Assembly (NCBI GenBank): GCA_947179245.1
Contig: CAMXBD010000007.1
Location: forward strand, 1-45,218
Origin: an uncultured Lachnospiraceae bacterium
Lineage (GTDB): Bacteria; Bacillota; Clostridia; Lachnospirales; Lachnospiraceae
DNA length: 45,218 nt
Reading direction: 5' to 3'
The notes beneath the pieces are model-generated. The model searched no databases. It saw only the letters and a program-made list of their open reading frames with translations, and was not told the DNA's origin. Within the stretch, counting starts at the first letter, position 1. The number at the start of each line of letters is the position of its first letter. The position numbers and the translations under genes were made by a program. Below, piece after piece: positions 8,827 to 18,375 of this stretch.

Positions 8827-9993
8827 GTGGCAGAAAGAAATTCTTCCCGTAGAAGACAATCAAATAATGAGAACTTTATGGATTACAGTCTGCTGTTCAT
8901 CGTATTGTTTCTGCTGGGATTCGGATTGATCATGGTATATTCCACCAGTTCCTACGAGGCAAATCTGGATTTGGGGGATTCGGCATATTACCTGAAGAAA
9001 CAGTTGTTTGCTACAATTCTGGGGCTGGTAGCAATGATTTTTGTAGCGAACGTGCCCTATCATTTCTGGGAAAGATTTGCCGTGATCGGTTATATCGTAT
9101 CGGTGGTGCTGATCCTGCTGATCATTCCTTTTGGGCATGAGTCGCATGGTGCTAAACGATGGCTGTACATAGGTCCGATTTCCCTGCAGCCCGCGGAAGT
9201 CGCCAAATTGTGTATGATTCTGTTTCTGGCGAGCATGATCTGTACTATGGGGAAACAGATACGATACCGCAAAGGTTTCTGGATGGTAATGTTAGTTCCC
9301 ATGCCGATCGCGCTGATGCTGTGGAGGATAACACAGAACTTAAGTTCTGCGATTATCGTTGTGGGTATCGCGGTATTGATGCTTTTTGTATCGTGTCCGG
9401 ACTACAAAAGATTTATTTTACTTGCGGTCGCAACGTTAGCCGGTGCGGTGGTAGTGGTTTTTGTCGTAGTGCAGATGGCGGCGAATCAGGCGGATAACTT
9501 GGATTTCCGTGGGGCACGTATTCTTGCATGGCTTGACCCGGAGGCATATGCCAGCGGCAAAGGATTCCAGACGATACAGGCACTATACGCCATAGGGAGC
9601 GGCGGTGTGCTGGGTAAAGGTCTCGGACAGAGTATGCAGAAGCTGGGGTTTCTGCCGGAGGCGCAGAACGACATGATTTTCTCTATTATCTGTGAAGAAT
9701 TGGGATTGTTCGGCGGGTTCGCGGTAATCATTATGTTTATTCTGTTGATCTGGCGGTTCATGGTGATCGCCAACAACGCACCAGATCTGTTTGGCGCGCT
9801 TCTTGTAGTAGGTGTGATGGGACATATTGCAATTCAGGTGATTTTAAATATTGCAGTCGTTACCAACACGATTCCTAACACGGGTATTTCACTTCCCTTT
9901 ATCAGTTATGGAGGATCTTCGGTAATGTTCCTGCTCATTGAGATCGGACTCGTCTTAAGTGTGGCGAGAGGGATACGGCTCAAAGATTTATAG
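8827..9993 (+). CDS. ftsW: SEDS glycosyltransferase FtsW/SpoVE
   Basis: A 388-residue SEDS-family lipid II polymerase with about ten transmembrane helices. SEDS features include GAKRWLYIGPISLQPAE, the extracellular loop with GGVLGKGLGQS and LPEAQNDMIF, and the C-terminal NTGISLPFISYGGSS. It starts with GTG directly after the murD stop; GGAGG lies about 11 nt upstream. SEDS proteins work with class B PBPs, and this cluster has two candidate partners. Sequence alone does not separate vegetative FtsW from sporulation SpoVE; in Bacillus the copy at this location is spoVE. Confidence 0.95.
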   Translation: MAERNSSRRRQSNNENFMDYSLLFIVLFLLGFGLIMVYSTSSYEANLDLGDSAYYLKKQLFATILGLVAMIFVANVPYHFWERFAVIGYIVSVVLILLIIPFGHESHGAKRWLYIGPISLQPAEVAKLCMILFLASMICTMGKQIRYRKGFWMVMLVPMPIALMLWRITQNLSSAIIVVGIAVLMLFVSCPDYKRFILLAVATLAGAVVVVFVVVQMAANQADNLDFRGARILAWLDPEAYASGKGFQTIQALYAIGSGGVLGKGLGQSMQKLGFLPEAQNDMIFSIICEELGLFGGFAVIIMFILLIWRFMVIANNAPDLFGALLVVGVMGHIAIQVILNIAVVTNTIPNTGISLPFISYGGSSVMFLLIEIGLVLSVARGIRLKDL

Positions 9994-10067
9994 GGACAAG
10001 ATAACTTTTCATTATAAAACCATATAGATAGAATAGGTCATATTTTTTAGATTAGAGGTAGAGGAAT

Positions 10068-11318
10068 ATGGACGCTATTCGTATCTATGGCGGTAACTGT
10101 CTGAAAGGACAGACTACGATACAAGGGTCAAAAAATGCGTCGCTGCCGATTCTTGCGGCGACGCTTTTGATAAACGGTACATGTGAAATAGAGAATTGCC
10201 CTGACATTTCAGATGTTTATCATATGTTAAGACTGCTCACGAGTCTGGGATGCAAGGTAGAACGGGAAGGGACGCTTGTGCGGGTGAATACGGAAGGACT
10301 GTCAGAGTGTGACATGCCTTCGGATTCTGTAGGCGTAATGCGTTCTTCTATTATGCTTCTGGGAGCGCTGCTTGCCAGAACAGGAAGAGTATGTATGGAA
10401 TATCCCGGCGGATGTGTGATAGGATCAAGACCTATCGATCTTCATCTGCAGTCGCTTCGTAAGATGGGCGTTGTGATCGAGGAGAAAGAGAACGGATTCT
10501 GTGCGGAAGCGCCAAGGCTTAATGGTACTATAGTAAGACTGCCTTTTGTCAGCGTTGGCGTTACGGAGAATGTGATTCTTGCTGCAGTGCTGGCGAAAGG
10601 CGAGACGATAATCGAGCCGGCGGCAAGAGAACCTGAAATACAGGCGTTGTGTGAGTTCTTACAGCATGCCGGCGCACAGATTGAAGGAATTGGCAGCAAA
10701 CGTCTGATTATCCATGGAGTGGAAAGGCTTGCTCCGGTCAGATACCGTGTACCGGCGGATCGTATCGTAGCTGGGACCTATCTGAGTGCTTGTATGTGTA
10801 CGGGCGGACGGATTTTTCTGCAGGAGGCGCCGGTTCATCATATGGAAAGCATATTGTCACGCGCTGTGGAAATGGGGGCGGCGATCGGCTATGAGGCGGA
10901 CGGCATTGTGGTTACCGGCAGGGATCATGAGAGTATATGCCGCGTGCTGACAACGGATTGTTATCCGGCATTTCCGACTGATATGCAGTCGCCTTTTATG
11001 GTAGTTATGGCTGTGTCGGGACGGCAGGGGCGTATAGAGGAGACGGTGTTTGAGAATCGTTTCCGCATCGTGCCGGAGCTATGCAAGATGGGAGCGGATA
11101 TTACGGTTCACGGGAATACGGCGTATATAGGCGGTAATAGCAGGCTGCACGGCGCAATTGTGCAGGCGGAGGAACTGCGTGGCGGAGCAGCGCTTGTAGT
11201 TGCGGCGCTTGCCGCGGAGGGAACCAGTATTGTGACAAACCGGCATTATATTGACAGAGGATACGAGGATATCGTACTTAGTTTAAGAGAACTGGGAGCT
11301 GATGTAGAACTGGCTTAG
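10068..11318 (+). CDS. murA: UDP-N-acetylglucosamine 1-carboxyvinyltransferase MurA
   Basis: A 416-residue EPSP-synthase-fold enzyme catalysing the first committed step of peptidoglycan synthesis, enolpyruvyl transfer from PEP to UDP-GlcNAc. Lys22-Asn23 and the active-site loop PGGCVIGSRPIDLHL with Cys116 are present, so the enzyme should be fosfomycin sensitive in principle. FPTDMQSP, the conserved aspartate motif, is also present. AGAGG precedes the ATG. It lies 74 nt after ftsW and 30 nt before divIB. Confidence 0.96.
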   Translation: MDAIRIYGGNCLKGQTTIQGSKNASLPILAATLLINGTCEIENCPDISDVYHMLRLLTSLGCKVEREGTLVRVNTEGLSECDMPSDSVGVMRSSIMLLGALLARTGRVCMEYPGGCVIGSRPIDLHLQSLRKMGVVIEEKENGFCAEAPRLNGTIVRLPFVSVGVTENVILAAVLAKGETIIEPAAREPEIQALCEFLQHAGAQIEGIGSKRLIIHGVERLAPVRYRVPADRIVAGTYLSACMCTGGRIFLQEAPVHHMESILSRAVEMGAAIGYEADGIVVTGRDHESICRVLTTDCYPAFPTDMQSPFMVVMAVSGRQGRIEETVFENRFRIVPELCKMGADITVHGNTAYIGGNSRLHGAIVQAEELRGGAALVVAALAAEGTSIVTNRHYIDRGYEDIVLSLRELGADVELA

Positions 11319-11348
11319 CCCGGCGTTTAAATAACAAGAGGTTTTTGA

Positions 11349-12191
11349 ATGGCTAACAAGAAAGTGGTCAGAAAAGTAAAGAAAAAGAATCCAAATCTGC
11401 GGCTGGTCAAAAATAATGATACCGCGCCTGAGAAGAGTAAACGCGGACAGGAAGAGAAACTGCGTTTCGGAAGGAGAAAAAGAATACTGATTCTGTCCGT
11501 TACTCTGTCTCTTTTGTTTATCATATTGATCGGAGGTTATGAGTATATTATCCATAATTACACGATCACTACAGTATATGTGGAGGGTAATGTCCATTAT
11601 ACCAACGAAGAGATCATGGAAATGGTCATGGACGGCAGATATGGTAATAACTCGCTGTTTCTTTCTCTAAAATATAAGGATAAAGGAATGGAAGACATTC
11701 CGTTTATCCAGACAATGGATGTGGCGATAGAGGCGAAAGATACGATCAGGATCACAGTGTATGAGAAGGTGATGGCGGGTTATGTGTCCTATCTGGGACG
11801 GTATGTTTATTTTGACAAAGATGGTATTGTGGTAGAGACATCGACGGAGAAAACCGACGGGATTCCACAGGTAACAGGTCTTCAATTTGATCATGTGATT
11901 CTGCATGAGCCGCTTCCGGTAGAAAATCCGGATGTATTCAGCGAAGTACTTAATATTACACAGCAGCTGGAGAGATATTCCATGTCTGCGGACCGGATTT
12001 ATTTTGATTCAGATTATAGGGTTACGCTGCTGTTCGGGGAAGCGAGAGTCGCGCTGGGAGATAGCCAGTATATTGATGAAAAGATTATGAAACTACAGTA
12101 TATTCTGCCTGAACTTGCCGGTAAGAAAGGTACGCTTGATATGCGGGAATACAGCGAAGACACGAAAACATACAGCTTTGAACAGAATTAA
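11349..12191 (+). CDS. divIB: Cell division protein DivIB/FtsQ
   Basis: A 280-residue bitopic protein. A strongly basic cytoplasmic segment of about 46 residues is followed by a transmembrane helix at about 47-66 and an external POTRA domain starting at ITTVYVEGNVHYTNEEI, then the FtsQ/DivIB beta domain. The YVSYLGRYVYFDKDGIVVE stretch is typical of the family. It stabilises the FtsL-DivIC complex at the septum. The position between murA and ftsZ agrees. No ftsA follows; ftsZ is next. Confidence 0.93.
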   Translation: MANKKVVRKVKKKNPNLRLVKNNDTAPEKSKRGQEEKLRFGRRKRILILSVTLSLLFIILIGGYEYIIHNYTITTVYVEGNVHYTNEEIMEMVMDGRYGNNSLFLSLKYKDKGMEDIPFIQTMDVAIEAKDTIRITVYEKVMAGYVSYLGRYVYFDKDGIVVETSTEKTDGIPQVTGLQFDHVILHEPLPVENPDVFSEVLNITQQLERYSMSADRIYFDSDYRVTLLFGEARVALGDSQYIDEKIMKLQYILPELAGKKGTLDMREYSEDTKTYSFEQN

Positions 12192-12267
12192 GGCTGTTTT
12201 GGAGAACAACAAATATTGGGTATAATTGGTAATTTAGTATAATTCCGTATAAAAACAAAAAAATAGG

Positions 12268-12296
12268 TTGCGAATTTCGGAAAATGATTATATGAT
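12268..12296 (+). promoter_or_regulatory. Sigma-A promoter of ftsZ
   Basis: TTGCGA at 12268-12273, a 17-bp spacer and TATGAT at 12291-12296 form a good housekeeping promoter in the AT-rich gap between divIB and ftsZ. Transcription would start near 12303, 33 nt before the ftsZ start codon. It would let ftsZ be expressed independently of the long upstream operon. Confidence 0.7.
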
Positions 12297-12335
12297 AATG
12301 TATGAGAGTCTTTGGGAAAAGAAGGAGGAATCACC

Positions 12336-13568
12336 TTGCTTGAGATTAAGTCAAATGATGCTGAGTCTGCTGCTAAGATCATTGTGGTCGGTGTCGGTGG
12401 TGCAGGCAATAATGCTGTAAATAGAATGATTGATGAAGAAATAGACGGAGTAGAATTTATCGGAATCAATACAGATAAGCAGGCGTTACAGCTGTGTAAA
12501 GCGCCTACATTGTTACAGATAGGAGAGAAGCTGACCAAGGGATTGGGAGCGGGAGCTAAGCCAGAAATCGGCGAGAAGGCGGCTGAAGAGAGTTCGGATG
12601 AAGTGGCTGCGGCACTCAAGGGAGCGGATATGGTGTTTGTTACCTGTGGTATGGGTGGAGGAACCGGTACGGGAGCAGCGCCGGTTGTTGCTAAGCTTGC
12701 TAAGGATATGGGAATCCTGACAGTAGGCGTGGTGACTAAACCTTTCCGTTTTGAAGCTAAGGCCCGTATGACGAATGCGATAGCAGGCATTGATAAGATT
12801 AAGGATAATGTAGATACATTAATTGTTATTCCAAATGATAAATTGTTAGAAATCGTTGACAGGCGGACAACCATGCCGGATGCTTTGAAGAAAGCAGACG
12901 AAGTATTGCAGCAGGCTGTACAGGGTATTACGGATTTGATTAACGTGCCTTCTGTCATAAACCTTGACTTTGCCGATGTACAGACTGTCATGAAAGACAA
13001 AGGCATTGCGCATATCGGTATTGGTACGGGTAAGGGTGATGATAAGGCGAGTGAGGCTGTCAAGATGGCGGTGGAAAGTCCTTTGTTAGAGACGACTATT
13101 TCCGGAGCTACGCATGTGATTATCAACGTGTCCGGCGATATTTCTCTGGCAGATGCAAACGATGCGGCAAGCTATGTACAGGAACTGACAGGCGACGATG
13201 TCAATATTATCTTTGGCGCAATGTATGATATGAATATGACGGATACATGTAATATCACGATCATAGCTACCGGTATTGAAGAGAAAGCGAAACAAGTAGG
13301 CGGACTCGGATTTAAATCTGGATACATAACACCGACTTCCTTACAGGGTAAGCCGGCGGCTGGTACGATACCGGGTGCCGGGCTTGGTAATTTTGTAGCT
13401 CCGGGCGGCGGATTAAAACAGCCGGGCGTTCGTGTTGATGGTACTGCGGCAGGACAAGCTAATCCTGCGCAGCTCAAAACAATCAATGGAATCAATAAGA
13501 CAAGGGATATTAAGAGTTCCGTAGAAGAGAAATCTTTGAAGATTCCGGATTTCTTGAGAAGCAAATAA
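12336..13568 (+). CDS. ftsZ: Cell division GTPase FtsZ
   Basis: A 410-residue tubulin-like GTPase that forms the division ring. The nucleotide motif GGGTGTG is at 107-113, the T7 catalytic loop NLDFADV at about 209-215, and a Gly/Pro/Ala-rich linker leads to the C-terminal conserved peptide IPDFLRSK, which binds partners such as SepF or FtsA. TTG 12336 is chosen because GGAGG ends 7 nt before it and the protein then begins at the usual place (MLEIKSND); the frame is open to 12312 without a ribosome binding site. ftsA is absent from this locus, so membrane tethering may depend on SepF encoded elsewhere. Confidence 0.97.
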   Translation: MLEIKSNDAESAAKIIVVGVGGAGNNAVNRMIDEEIDGVEFIGINTDKQALQLCKAPTLLQIGEKLTKGLGAGAKPEIGEKAAEESSDEVAAALKGADMVFVTCGMGGGTGTGAAPVVAKLAKDMGILTVGVVTKPFRFEAKARMTNAIAGIDKIKDNVDTLIVIPNDKLLEIVDRRTTMPDALKKADEVLQQAVQGITDLINVPSVINLDFADVQTVMKDKGIAHIGIGTGKGDDKASEAVKMAVESPLLETTISGATHVIINVSGDISLADANDAASYVQELTGDDVNIIFGAMYDMNMTDTCNITIIATGIEEKAKQVGGLGFKSGYITPTSLQGKPAAGTIPGAGLGNFVAPGGGLKQPGVRVDGTAAGQANPAQLKTINGINKTRDIKSSVEEKSLKIPDFLRSK

Positions 13569-13575
13569 TGATTGA

Positions 13576-13606
13576 AACCACAGGAGAGAATATCCTGTGG
13601 TTTTTT
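13576..13606 (+). terminator. Intrinsic terminator after ftsZ
   Basis: A perfect 10-bp stem (AACCACAGGA at 13576-13585 with TCCTGTGGTT at 13593-13602), a 7-nt loop, and a run of six T from 13601. It lies 8 nt after the ftsZ stop and separates the dcw operon from spoIIGA-sigE. Confidence 0.92.
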
Positions 13607-13647
13607 GGTGTTATCTGTCTGGAAAAATTGTGGAAATGCTCCCTGAT

Positions 13648-13681
13648 TGTGACAGATTATTTACCTTCGGTTTCTTATAAT
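13648..13681 (+). promoter_or_regulatory. Possible spoIIG-type promoter with long spacer
   Basis: A perfect TATAAT at 13676-13681 has no -35 hexamer 17 bp upstream, but TGTGACA ends at 13654, giving a spacer of about 21-22 bp. The Bacillus spoIIG promoter is known for an abnormally long (22 bp) spacer and activation by phosphorylated Spo0A. No clear Spo0A box could be recognised, so this is a resemblance only. Confidence 0.4.
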
Positions 13682-13705
13682 AAAGCAGAAGCACGGAGGT
13701 GGGAT

Positions 13706-14518
13706 GTGTATTACAAATTATATATTGACAGCGTTTTTATCCTGCAGATGACGAGTAATCTGTATATGCTGTCCCTGACCGGACGGATTCTTAAGTGTAC
13801 TGCCACGCACAGACGAATCTGGTTTGGAGCATTGATGGGGGCGGTGATGTTTTGCGCAGTGATCATAGTGCCGGTTGGTATGGTGGGAGTCCGGATAGTG
13901 ATAAGCGCTATTCCTGTCAGTATGTGCATGTTAAGTGTTTCTTTCCGGATTTATCATAGTAAGAAGCTGATCCATGGGAGTCTGGTGATGGCTGGCTGTG
14001 GTTTTTTTTTAGGAAGCATCATGATATGGATTCTGAATCGGTTGAGAATGGTTCTGAGAGAGAACATGAGTCTTGTCGTAACACTTTTAACGGGGTATCT
14101 GTCATATCGGATTATGTTGAAAATAGTTATGACTATCCGGAGAAGAAAAGAGAACTGCTTGAGAACGGTAACAATCTATGTTCCGAAGCTGGATAAAAAG
14201 CTTCGCGTACAGGCGTTACTGGATACAGGAAATCATCTGGCAGATCCTGTCAGCAAGGCGCCTGTATGCCTGATCAGCGAGAAACTGGCAAGCCAGATCA
14301 GTTCTGTATTTATGCCGGAAAAGTATCATGTAATTCCTTTTCAAAGCATCGGTAAAGACAGAGGGATCTTAAATGCATATGAACTGCCGGAACTAACGGT
14401 GGAAGATCATGAAGGAAGTGTCAGGAAGGAACATGTTATTGTAGCGATTTGTAATACGGGAATACCAGAAGAAAGTATCTATCAGATGATACTTCACCCC
14501 CGGTTATTAGAAGACTAG
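13706..14518 (+). CDS. spoIIGA: Sporulation sigma-E factor processing peptidase SpoIIGA
   Basis: A 270-residue membrane aspartic protease that cleaves the pro-sequence of sigma-E in the mother cell after septation. The N-terminal half has about five membrane segments. The C-terminal half is a cytoplasmic aspartyl-protease domain with the catalytic motif LLDTGN at Asp173. GTG 13706 is chosen because GGAGG ends 6 nt before it and the protein then starts with [10 protein letters not shown], matching the family. The frame extends upstream to 13568, but that would overlap the ftsZ terminator. It precedes sigE by 11 nt, the conserved spoIIG arrangement. Confidence 0.93.
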   Translation: MYYKLYIDSVFILQMTSNLYMLSLTGRILKCTATHRRIWFGALMGAVMFCAVIIVPVGMVGVRIVISAIPVSMCMLSVSFRIYHSKKLIHGSLVMAGCGFFLGSIMIWILNRLRMVLRENMSLVVTLLTGYLSYRIMLKIVMTIRRRKENCLRTVTIYVPKLDKKLRVQALLDTGNHLADPVSKAPVCLISEKLASQISSVFMPEKYHVIPFQSIGKDRGILNAYELPELTVEDHEGSVRKEHVIVAICNTGIPEESIYQMILHPRLLED

Positions 14519-14529
14519 GAGGAATAAAA

Positions 14530-15270
14530 ATGGTTTTAAAAGTGGCAATTCCCGGCAAGGTTCAGTTTAAGATGGTACATAAGGATACAAGATTCCTTAT
14601 GACAAGGCAGGGAGATATTCATTACATAGGTGGGACGGAGGTGCTTCCGCCGCCTCTTGAGAGTGAGAGGGAAAATGAAATCATAAGTGATCTTGGCACA
14701 GAATATGAGGACGAAGCCAAGGCAATTTTAATAGAGCACAATCTGAGACTGGTGGTGTATATCGCCAAGAAATTTGACAATACGGGAGTGGGGGTGGAGG
14801 ATCTGATTTCCATCGGGACGATCGGGCTGATCAAGTCTATCAATACTTTTAACCCGGAGAAGAACATTAAGCTGGCAACTTATGCCTCAAGATGTATTGA
14901 GAATGAAATCTTAATGTATTTAAGAAGGAACAGCAAGCACAAAATGGAGGTTTCCATAGATGAACCTCTTAATGTGGATTGGGACGGCAATGAGCTTCTT
15001 CTGTCAGACATTCTCGGCACGGATGAGGATGTGATCTACAAAGATCTGGAAAATGAGGTGGAGCGCAAATTACTGGTCAAAGCCATAGCAAAACTGTCGG
15101 AGAGGGAGCAGACAATCATTAAATTACGATTTGGGCTGGGCAGTGTGGACGGTAAGGAACTGACACAGAAGGAAGTAGCCGAACTATTAGGTATTTCGCA
15201 GTCGTATATTTCCCGTCTGGAAAAGAAGATCATGCGCAGACTCAAGAAGGAGATGAGTAAAGACAATTGA
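14530..15270 (+). CDS. sigE: RNA polymerase sporulation sigma factor pro-sigma-E
   Basis: A 246-residue sigma-70 family protein. An N-terminal pro-sequence of roughly 25-30 residues (starting [14 protein letters not shown]) is removed by SpoIIGA. Region 2 follows ([30 protein letters not shown] is its core), and region 4.2 ends with [21 protein letters not shown]. Sigma-E directs early mother-cell transcription. AGGAGG lies 8 nt upstream of the ATG. Co-transcription with spoIIGA is expected from the 11-nt gap. Confidence 0.96.
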   Translation: MVLKVAIPGKVQFKMVHKDTRFLMTRQGDIHYIGGTEVLPPPLESERENEIISDLGTEYEDEAKAILIEHNLRLVVYIAKKFDNTGVGVEDLISIGTIGLIKSINTFNPEKNIKLATYASRCIENEILMYLRRNSKHKMEVSIDEPLNVDWDGNELLLSDILGTDEDVIYKDLENEVERKLLVKAIAKLSEREQTIIKLRFGLGSVDGKELTQKEVAELLGISQSYISRLEKKIMRRLKKEMSKDN

Positions 15271-15387
15271 TTTTTATAGTCTGTAATGATATCATATGTT
15301 TAAGAGTAATTTGTTGTGCGGTCATAAATATTCTTAAATGTAGAAATGTTTGATCAGGGTGGTATAGACAAACATATGTGAGGGCAA

Positions 15388-17379
15388 ATGAAGAAAATAA
15401 TCTTAATTGTTGATGACGACAGATTAACGCTGGCAACAGCACAGAATCTGCTGGGTGACATGTATAAAGTGGTTGCCGTAAATTCCGGCAAACAAGCATA
15501 TAAATATCTGGACAGACATACACCGGATCTGATTCTGCTGGACATCAATATGCCGGAGATAGGCGGATTTGAGATTATGAAAGCACTGCAGGCTGATCCA
15601 CGCTGGATGAAGATTCCGGTTATATTCTTAACAGCAGACCGGAGTTCGGAGACAGAAGTAGAGTGTTTCCGTGTGGGAGCGTGTGATTTTATTTCCAAGC
15701 CTTTCGAGCCGCAGATCATGTTGAGCCGTATTAAGAGTACATTGGAATTGGACGGATACCGGAAGGATCTGCAGCGAAGGCTGGATGAGAAGACGAGGGA
15801 AATGGAGCGTATTACCATTCAGGCGATTATGACGGTTGCCAATACGGTAGATGCCAAAGATGACTATACTAAGGGACATTCCCTGCGGGTGGCGGCTTAT
15901 TCTAAGCTGCTGGCGCAGAGACTCGGATGGTCCGAAGAAGATATTCAGAATATTTATTATGTTGCCATGCTGCATGATGTGGGTAAGATCGGTATACCTG
16001 ATGCGGTACTCAATAAGCCTTTCAGGCTGACGGATCTGGAATTTCGCCTGATCAAAGGGCATACTGTTATGGGTGCAGAGATATTAAAAGATTTTAAGAT
16101 GTTCGCGAATATCAGTGTTGGTGCGAAATATCATCATGAGCGTTATGACGGCAAGGGATATCCAGAGGGATTAAGGGCAGAGTCCATTCCGCTTGTGGCG
16201 AGGGTCATTGGACTGGTGGACTCTTATGATGCCATGACGAGTAATCGTGTCTACAGAAGAAGACTCAGTGACGATATTGTGATGGAGGAACTGAGGAAGG
16301 GGAAGGGAACCCAGTGGGATCCGGAACTGGTGGATATTTTTATTGAATTAATCAAAGAAGGGGCGCTGGAGAAACAGTGGATGCTGGAAGAGGATATGGC
16401 GGCTCCGATTTTTGACAGCGAGAAGATTTATGGAATCACTATGAGCGGCGAGAGTGTTTTGGATGCACCTACGGATTACCTTACGGGCGTCTTAAGCAAA
16501 CGCAAAGGAGAGAACGAGATAGAAGCGAGTCTCAGAGTCACAGGTGGATGTCTGATGATTATCGATTTGGATCATTTTAAACAAATCAATCAGACGCATG
16601 GTCATCTGGCAGGCGATTATGCGCTGAAAGTGACGGCGGATGTGCTGCGCGGAGTGTGTGACAGGGACATCGTATGCAGGACCGGCGGAGATGAGTTCCT
16701 TTATTTTATAGAAGGAATGACGAGCAGAGATGGTGCGATTACCATGGTAAATGAGATATTGAACGCGTTTGCCAAGAAACAGGAAGAGGTGGATATTCTC
16801 AAGGAAACACAGTTGTCCATCGGAATCAGCTTATCCGGAAAAGACGGGCATGAATTTGAGGAAATGTATCAGAGAGCCGATAAGGCATTGTATCATGTGA
16901 AGCAGAATGAGAATATCCATTACGGATTTTTCCAGAGTACTGGACTTGTACGTACACCCGAACAGTCTAAGAATGATTTGGAGACAATTATCAACCTTAT
17001 CAGGCGGCGTGAGACCCATCAAGGGGCATTTCAGATTGAATATGCCGAGTTTGCGCATATATATGAGTTTGTGAACCGTTTTTCACAGAGAAGCAATCAG
17101 AAGACACAGCTTCTTTTGTTTACGCTGTTCTCATCGGATGGCAGCGAAGTCAAACTGGAACGTATGGAGGTTGCAATGCAGTGTATGGAACAATCAATCT
17201 GCAAATCGTTGCGCGGCGTGGACGTAGGAACCAGATACAGCAGTTCCCAGTTCCTTGTAGTACTGATGGGAACGGAGAAAGAGAGTATCCGCATCGTTAC
17301 TGACCGTATCATACAGAATTATTTTAAACTGTATGGTGGCAGGGATATTACACTGACATTCGATGTGGCTGATTATTGA
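15388..17379 (+). CDS. REC / HD-GYP / GGDEF cyclic-di-GMP protein
   Basis: A 663-residue cytoplasmic signalling protein. The receiver domain at about 3-118 has phospho-acceptor Asp52 and Lys104. The HD-GYP phosphodiesterase domain at about 140-330 has His196-Asp197 and HHERYDGKGYP at 249-259. The GGDEF diguanylate cyclase domain at about 360-515 has an intact GGDEF at 433-437, but Cys where the inhibitory-site RxxD arginine would be. A fourth domain at about 535-663 looks like a degenerate GGDEF fold, with YSSSQF at 617-622 where GGDEF would be. It could both make and break cyclic-di-GMP. No histidine kinase is adjacent. It sits between sigE and convergent sigG, a place where Bacillus has nothing. 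Confidence 0.92.
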   Translation: MKKIILIVDDDRLTLATAQNLLGDMYKVVAVNSGKQAYKYLDRHTPDLILLDINMPEIGGFEIMKALQADPRWMKIPVIFLTADRSSETEVECFRVGACDFISKPFEPQIMLSRIKSTLELDGYRKDLQRRLDEKTREMERITIQAIMTVANTVDAKDDYTKGHSLRVAAYSKLLAQRLGWSEEDIQNIYYVAMLHDVGKIGIPDAVLNKPFRLTDLEFRLIKGHTVMGAEILKDFKMFANISVGAKYHHERYDGKGYPEGLRAESIPLVARVIGLVDSYDAMTSNRVYRRRLSDDIVMEELRKGKGTQWDPELVDIFIELIKEGALEKQWMLEEDMAAPIFDSEKIYGITMSGESVLDAPTDYLTGVLSKRKGENEIEASLRVTGGCLMIIDLDHFKQINQTHGHLAGDYALKVTADVLRGVCDRDIVCRTGGDEFLYFIEGMTSRDGAITMVNEILNAFAKKQEEVDILKETQLSIGISLSGKDGHEFEEMYQRADKALYHVKQNENIHYGFFQSTGLVRTPEQSKNDLETIINLIRRRETHQGAFQIEYAEFAHIYEFVNRFSQRSNQKTQLLLFTLFSSDGSEVKLERMEVAMQCMEQSICKSLRGVDVGTRYSSSQFLVVLMGTEKESIRIVTDRIIQNYFKLYGGRDITLTFDVADY

Positions 17380-17388
17380 CGAAGGATT

Positions 17389-18168
17389 TCAGGCTGTCAG
17401 ATACATACGCATAGTTTTTAATGCATTTTTTTCCAATCGGGATACCTGCGCCTGAGAGATGCCGATCTTATTGGCGACTTCCATCTGTGTCTTGCCTTCA
17501 AAGAAGCGCAGCGTGATGATTTCATATTCACGGTCGCTCAGTTTTTTCATGGCTTCACTTAAGGAGATGTGTTCCACCCAGATCTCTTCACGGTTCTTTT
17601 TATCACTGATCTGGTCCATTACATAGAGGGTGTCACCTCCGTCCGTGTAGACTGGTTCGTAGAGGCTCATCGGGACTTGGATCGCATCGAGGGCATAGAC
17701 GATATCTTCTTTAGGAATACCTATCTCGTCTGCAATCTCGTTGACGGTAGGTTCTTTGGAATTTACACGTGTAAGATGTTCTTTGGCATAGATAGCCTTG
17801 TAGGCGGTATCTTTGAGAGAGCGGGACACCCGTATGCTGTTTGCATCTCGAAGATACCGCCTGATTTCACCAACAATCATGGGAACGGCATATGTGGAGA
17901 ACTTTACGTTGAGGGAGCTGTCGAAGTTATCGATTGCTTTGATCAGACCGATACAGCCGATCTGGAATAGGTCGTCCACATTTTCATTGCTGGAATGAAA
18001 ACGTTTAATAACGCTTAAGACAAGGCGCAGATTTCCGTTGATATATTCTTTGCGGGCAGAATCATCGCCATCTTCAATTCGTTTAAATAATTCTTCTTTT
18101 TCTGCATTTTTGAGAAGCGGCAGCTTCGATGTGTTTACGCCGCAGATTTCTACTTTACTCTGTATCAT
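17389..18168 (-). CDS. sigG: RNA polymerase sporulation sigma factor sigma-G
   Basis: A 259-residue sigma factor for late forespore transcription. Recognition is clear: the N-terminal VEICGVNTSKLPLL signature, NLRLVLSVIKRF, KFSTYAVPMIVGEIRRYLRD, SLYEPVYTDGGDTLYVMDQIS, and the C-terminal GKTQMEVANKIGISQAQVSRLEK. Length equals the Bacillus protein. In Bacillus sigG follows sigE on the same strand; here it is inverted and convergent with the REC/HD-GYP/GGDEF gene, with only 9 nt between stops. No convincing sigma-F or sigma-G promoter could be identified in the 200 nt upstream. Confidence 0.97.
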   Translation of the reverse strand: MIQSKVEICGVNTSKLPLLKNAEKEELFKRIEDGDDSARKEYINGNLRLVLSVIKRFHSSNENVDDLFQIGCIGLIKAIDNFDSSLNVKFSTYAVPMIVGEIRRYLRDANSIRVSRSLKDTAYKAIYAKEHLTRVNSKEPTVNEIADEIGIPKEDIVYALDAIQVPMSLYEPVYTDGGDTLYVMDQISDKKNREEIWVEHISLSEAMKKLSDREYEIITLRFFEGKTQMEVANKIGISQAQVSRLEKNALKTMRMYLTA

Positions 18169-18278
18169 CTTCTTATCCAGCCTTTCCTTTATTTTGAATC
18201 ATTTGCCTTTTCTAAAAAGGATGTACGAATCAGCTGGAAATATTCATGAAATTTTAAGGAAAAATCTTTGTATATTAT

Positions 18279-18307
18279 TTTACAAAAAGAGAGTTTTTTG
18301 GTACATT
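18279..18307 (+). promoter_or_regulatory. Possible promoter of the zinc-ribbon/SH3 gene
   Basis: TTTACA at 18279-18284 and TACATT at 18302-18307 are separated by 17 bp in the AT-rich region divergent from sigG. Match to the consensus is moderate; the start would be about 60 nt before the gene. Confidence 0.35.
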
Positions 18308-18375
18308 ATATAGAGGAATTAATGCACTGTCAGAAAGATTTATGGCAGTGCATGGTGTAATGAGGTGAAAGAGGA

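Noticed and set aside
12188-13126. 312-codon open frame antisense to ftsZ
   Set aside because: It is a shadow of ftsZ: no ribosome binding site, Ser/Pro/Ala-rich low-complexity translation and no recognisable domain.
13568-13705. N-terminal extension of SpoIIGA
   Set aside because: It would translate the ftsZ terminator and lacks a ribosome binding site; GTG 13706 has GGAGG and matches the family start.
18169-18250. Sigma-F/sigma-G promoter for sigG
   Set aside because: Only loose matches to the -35 and -10 consensus on the minus strand; not good enough to report.
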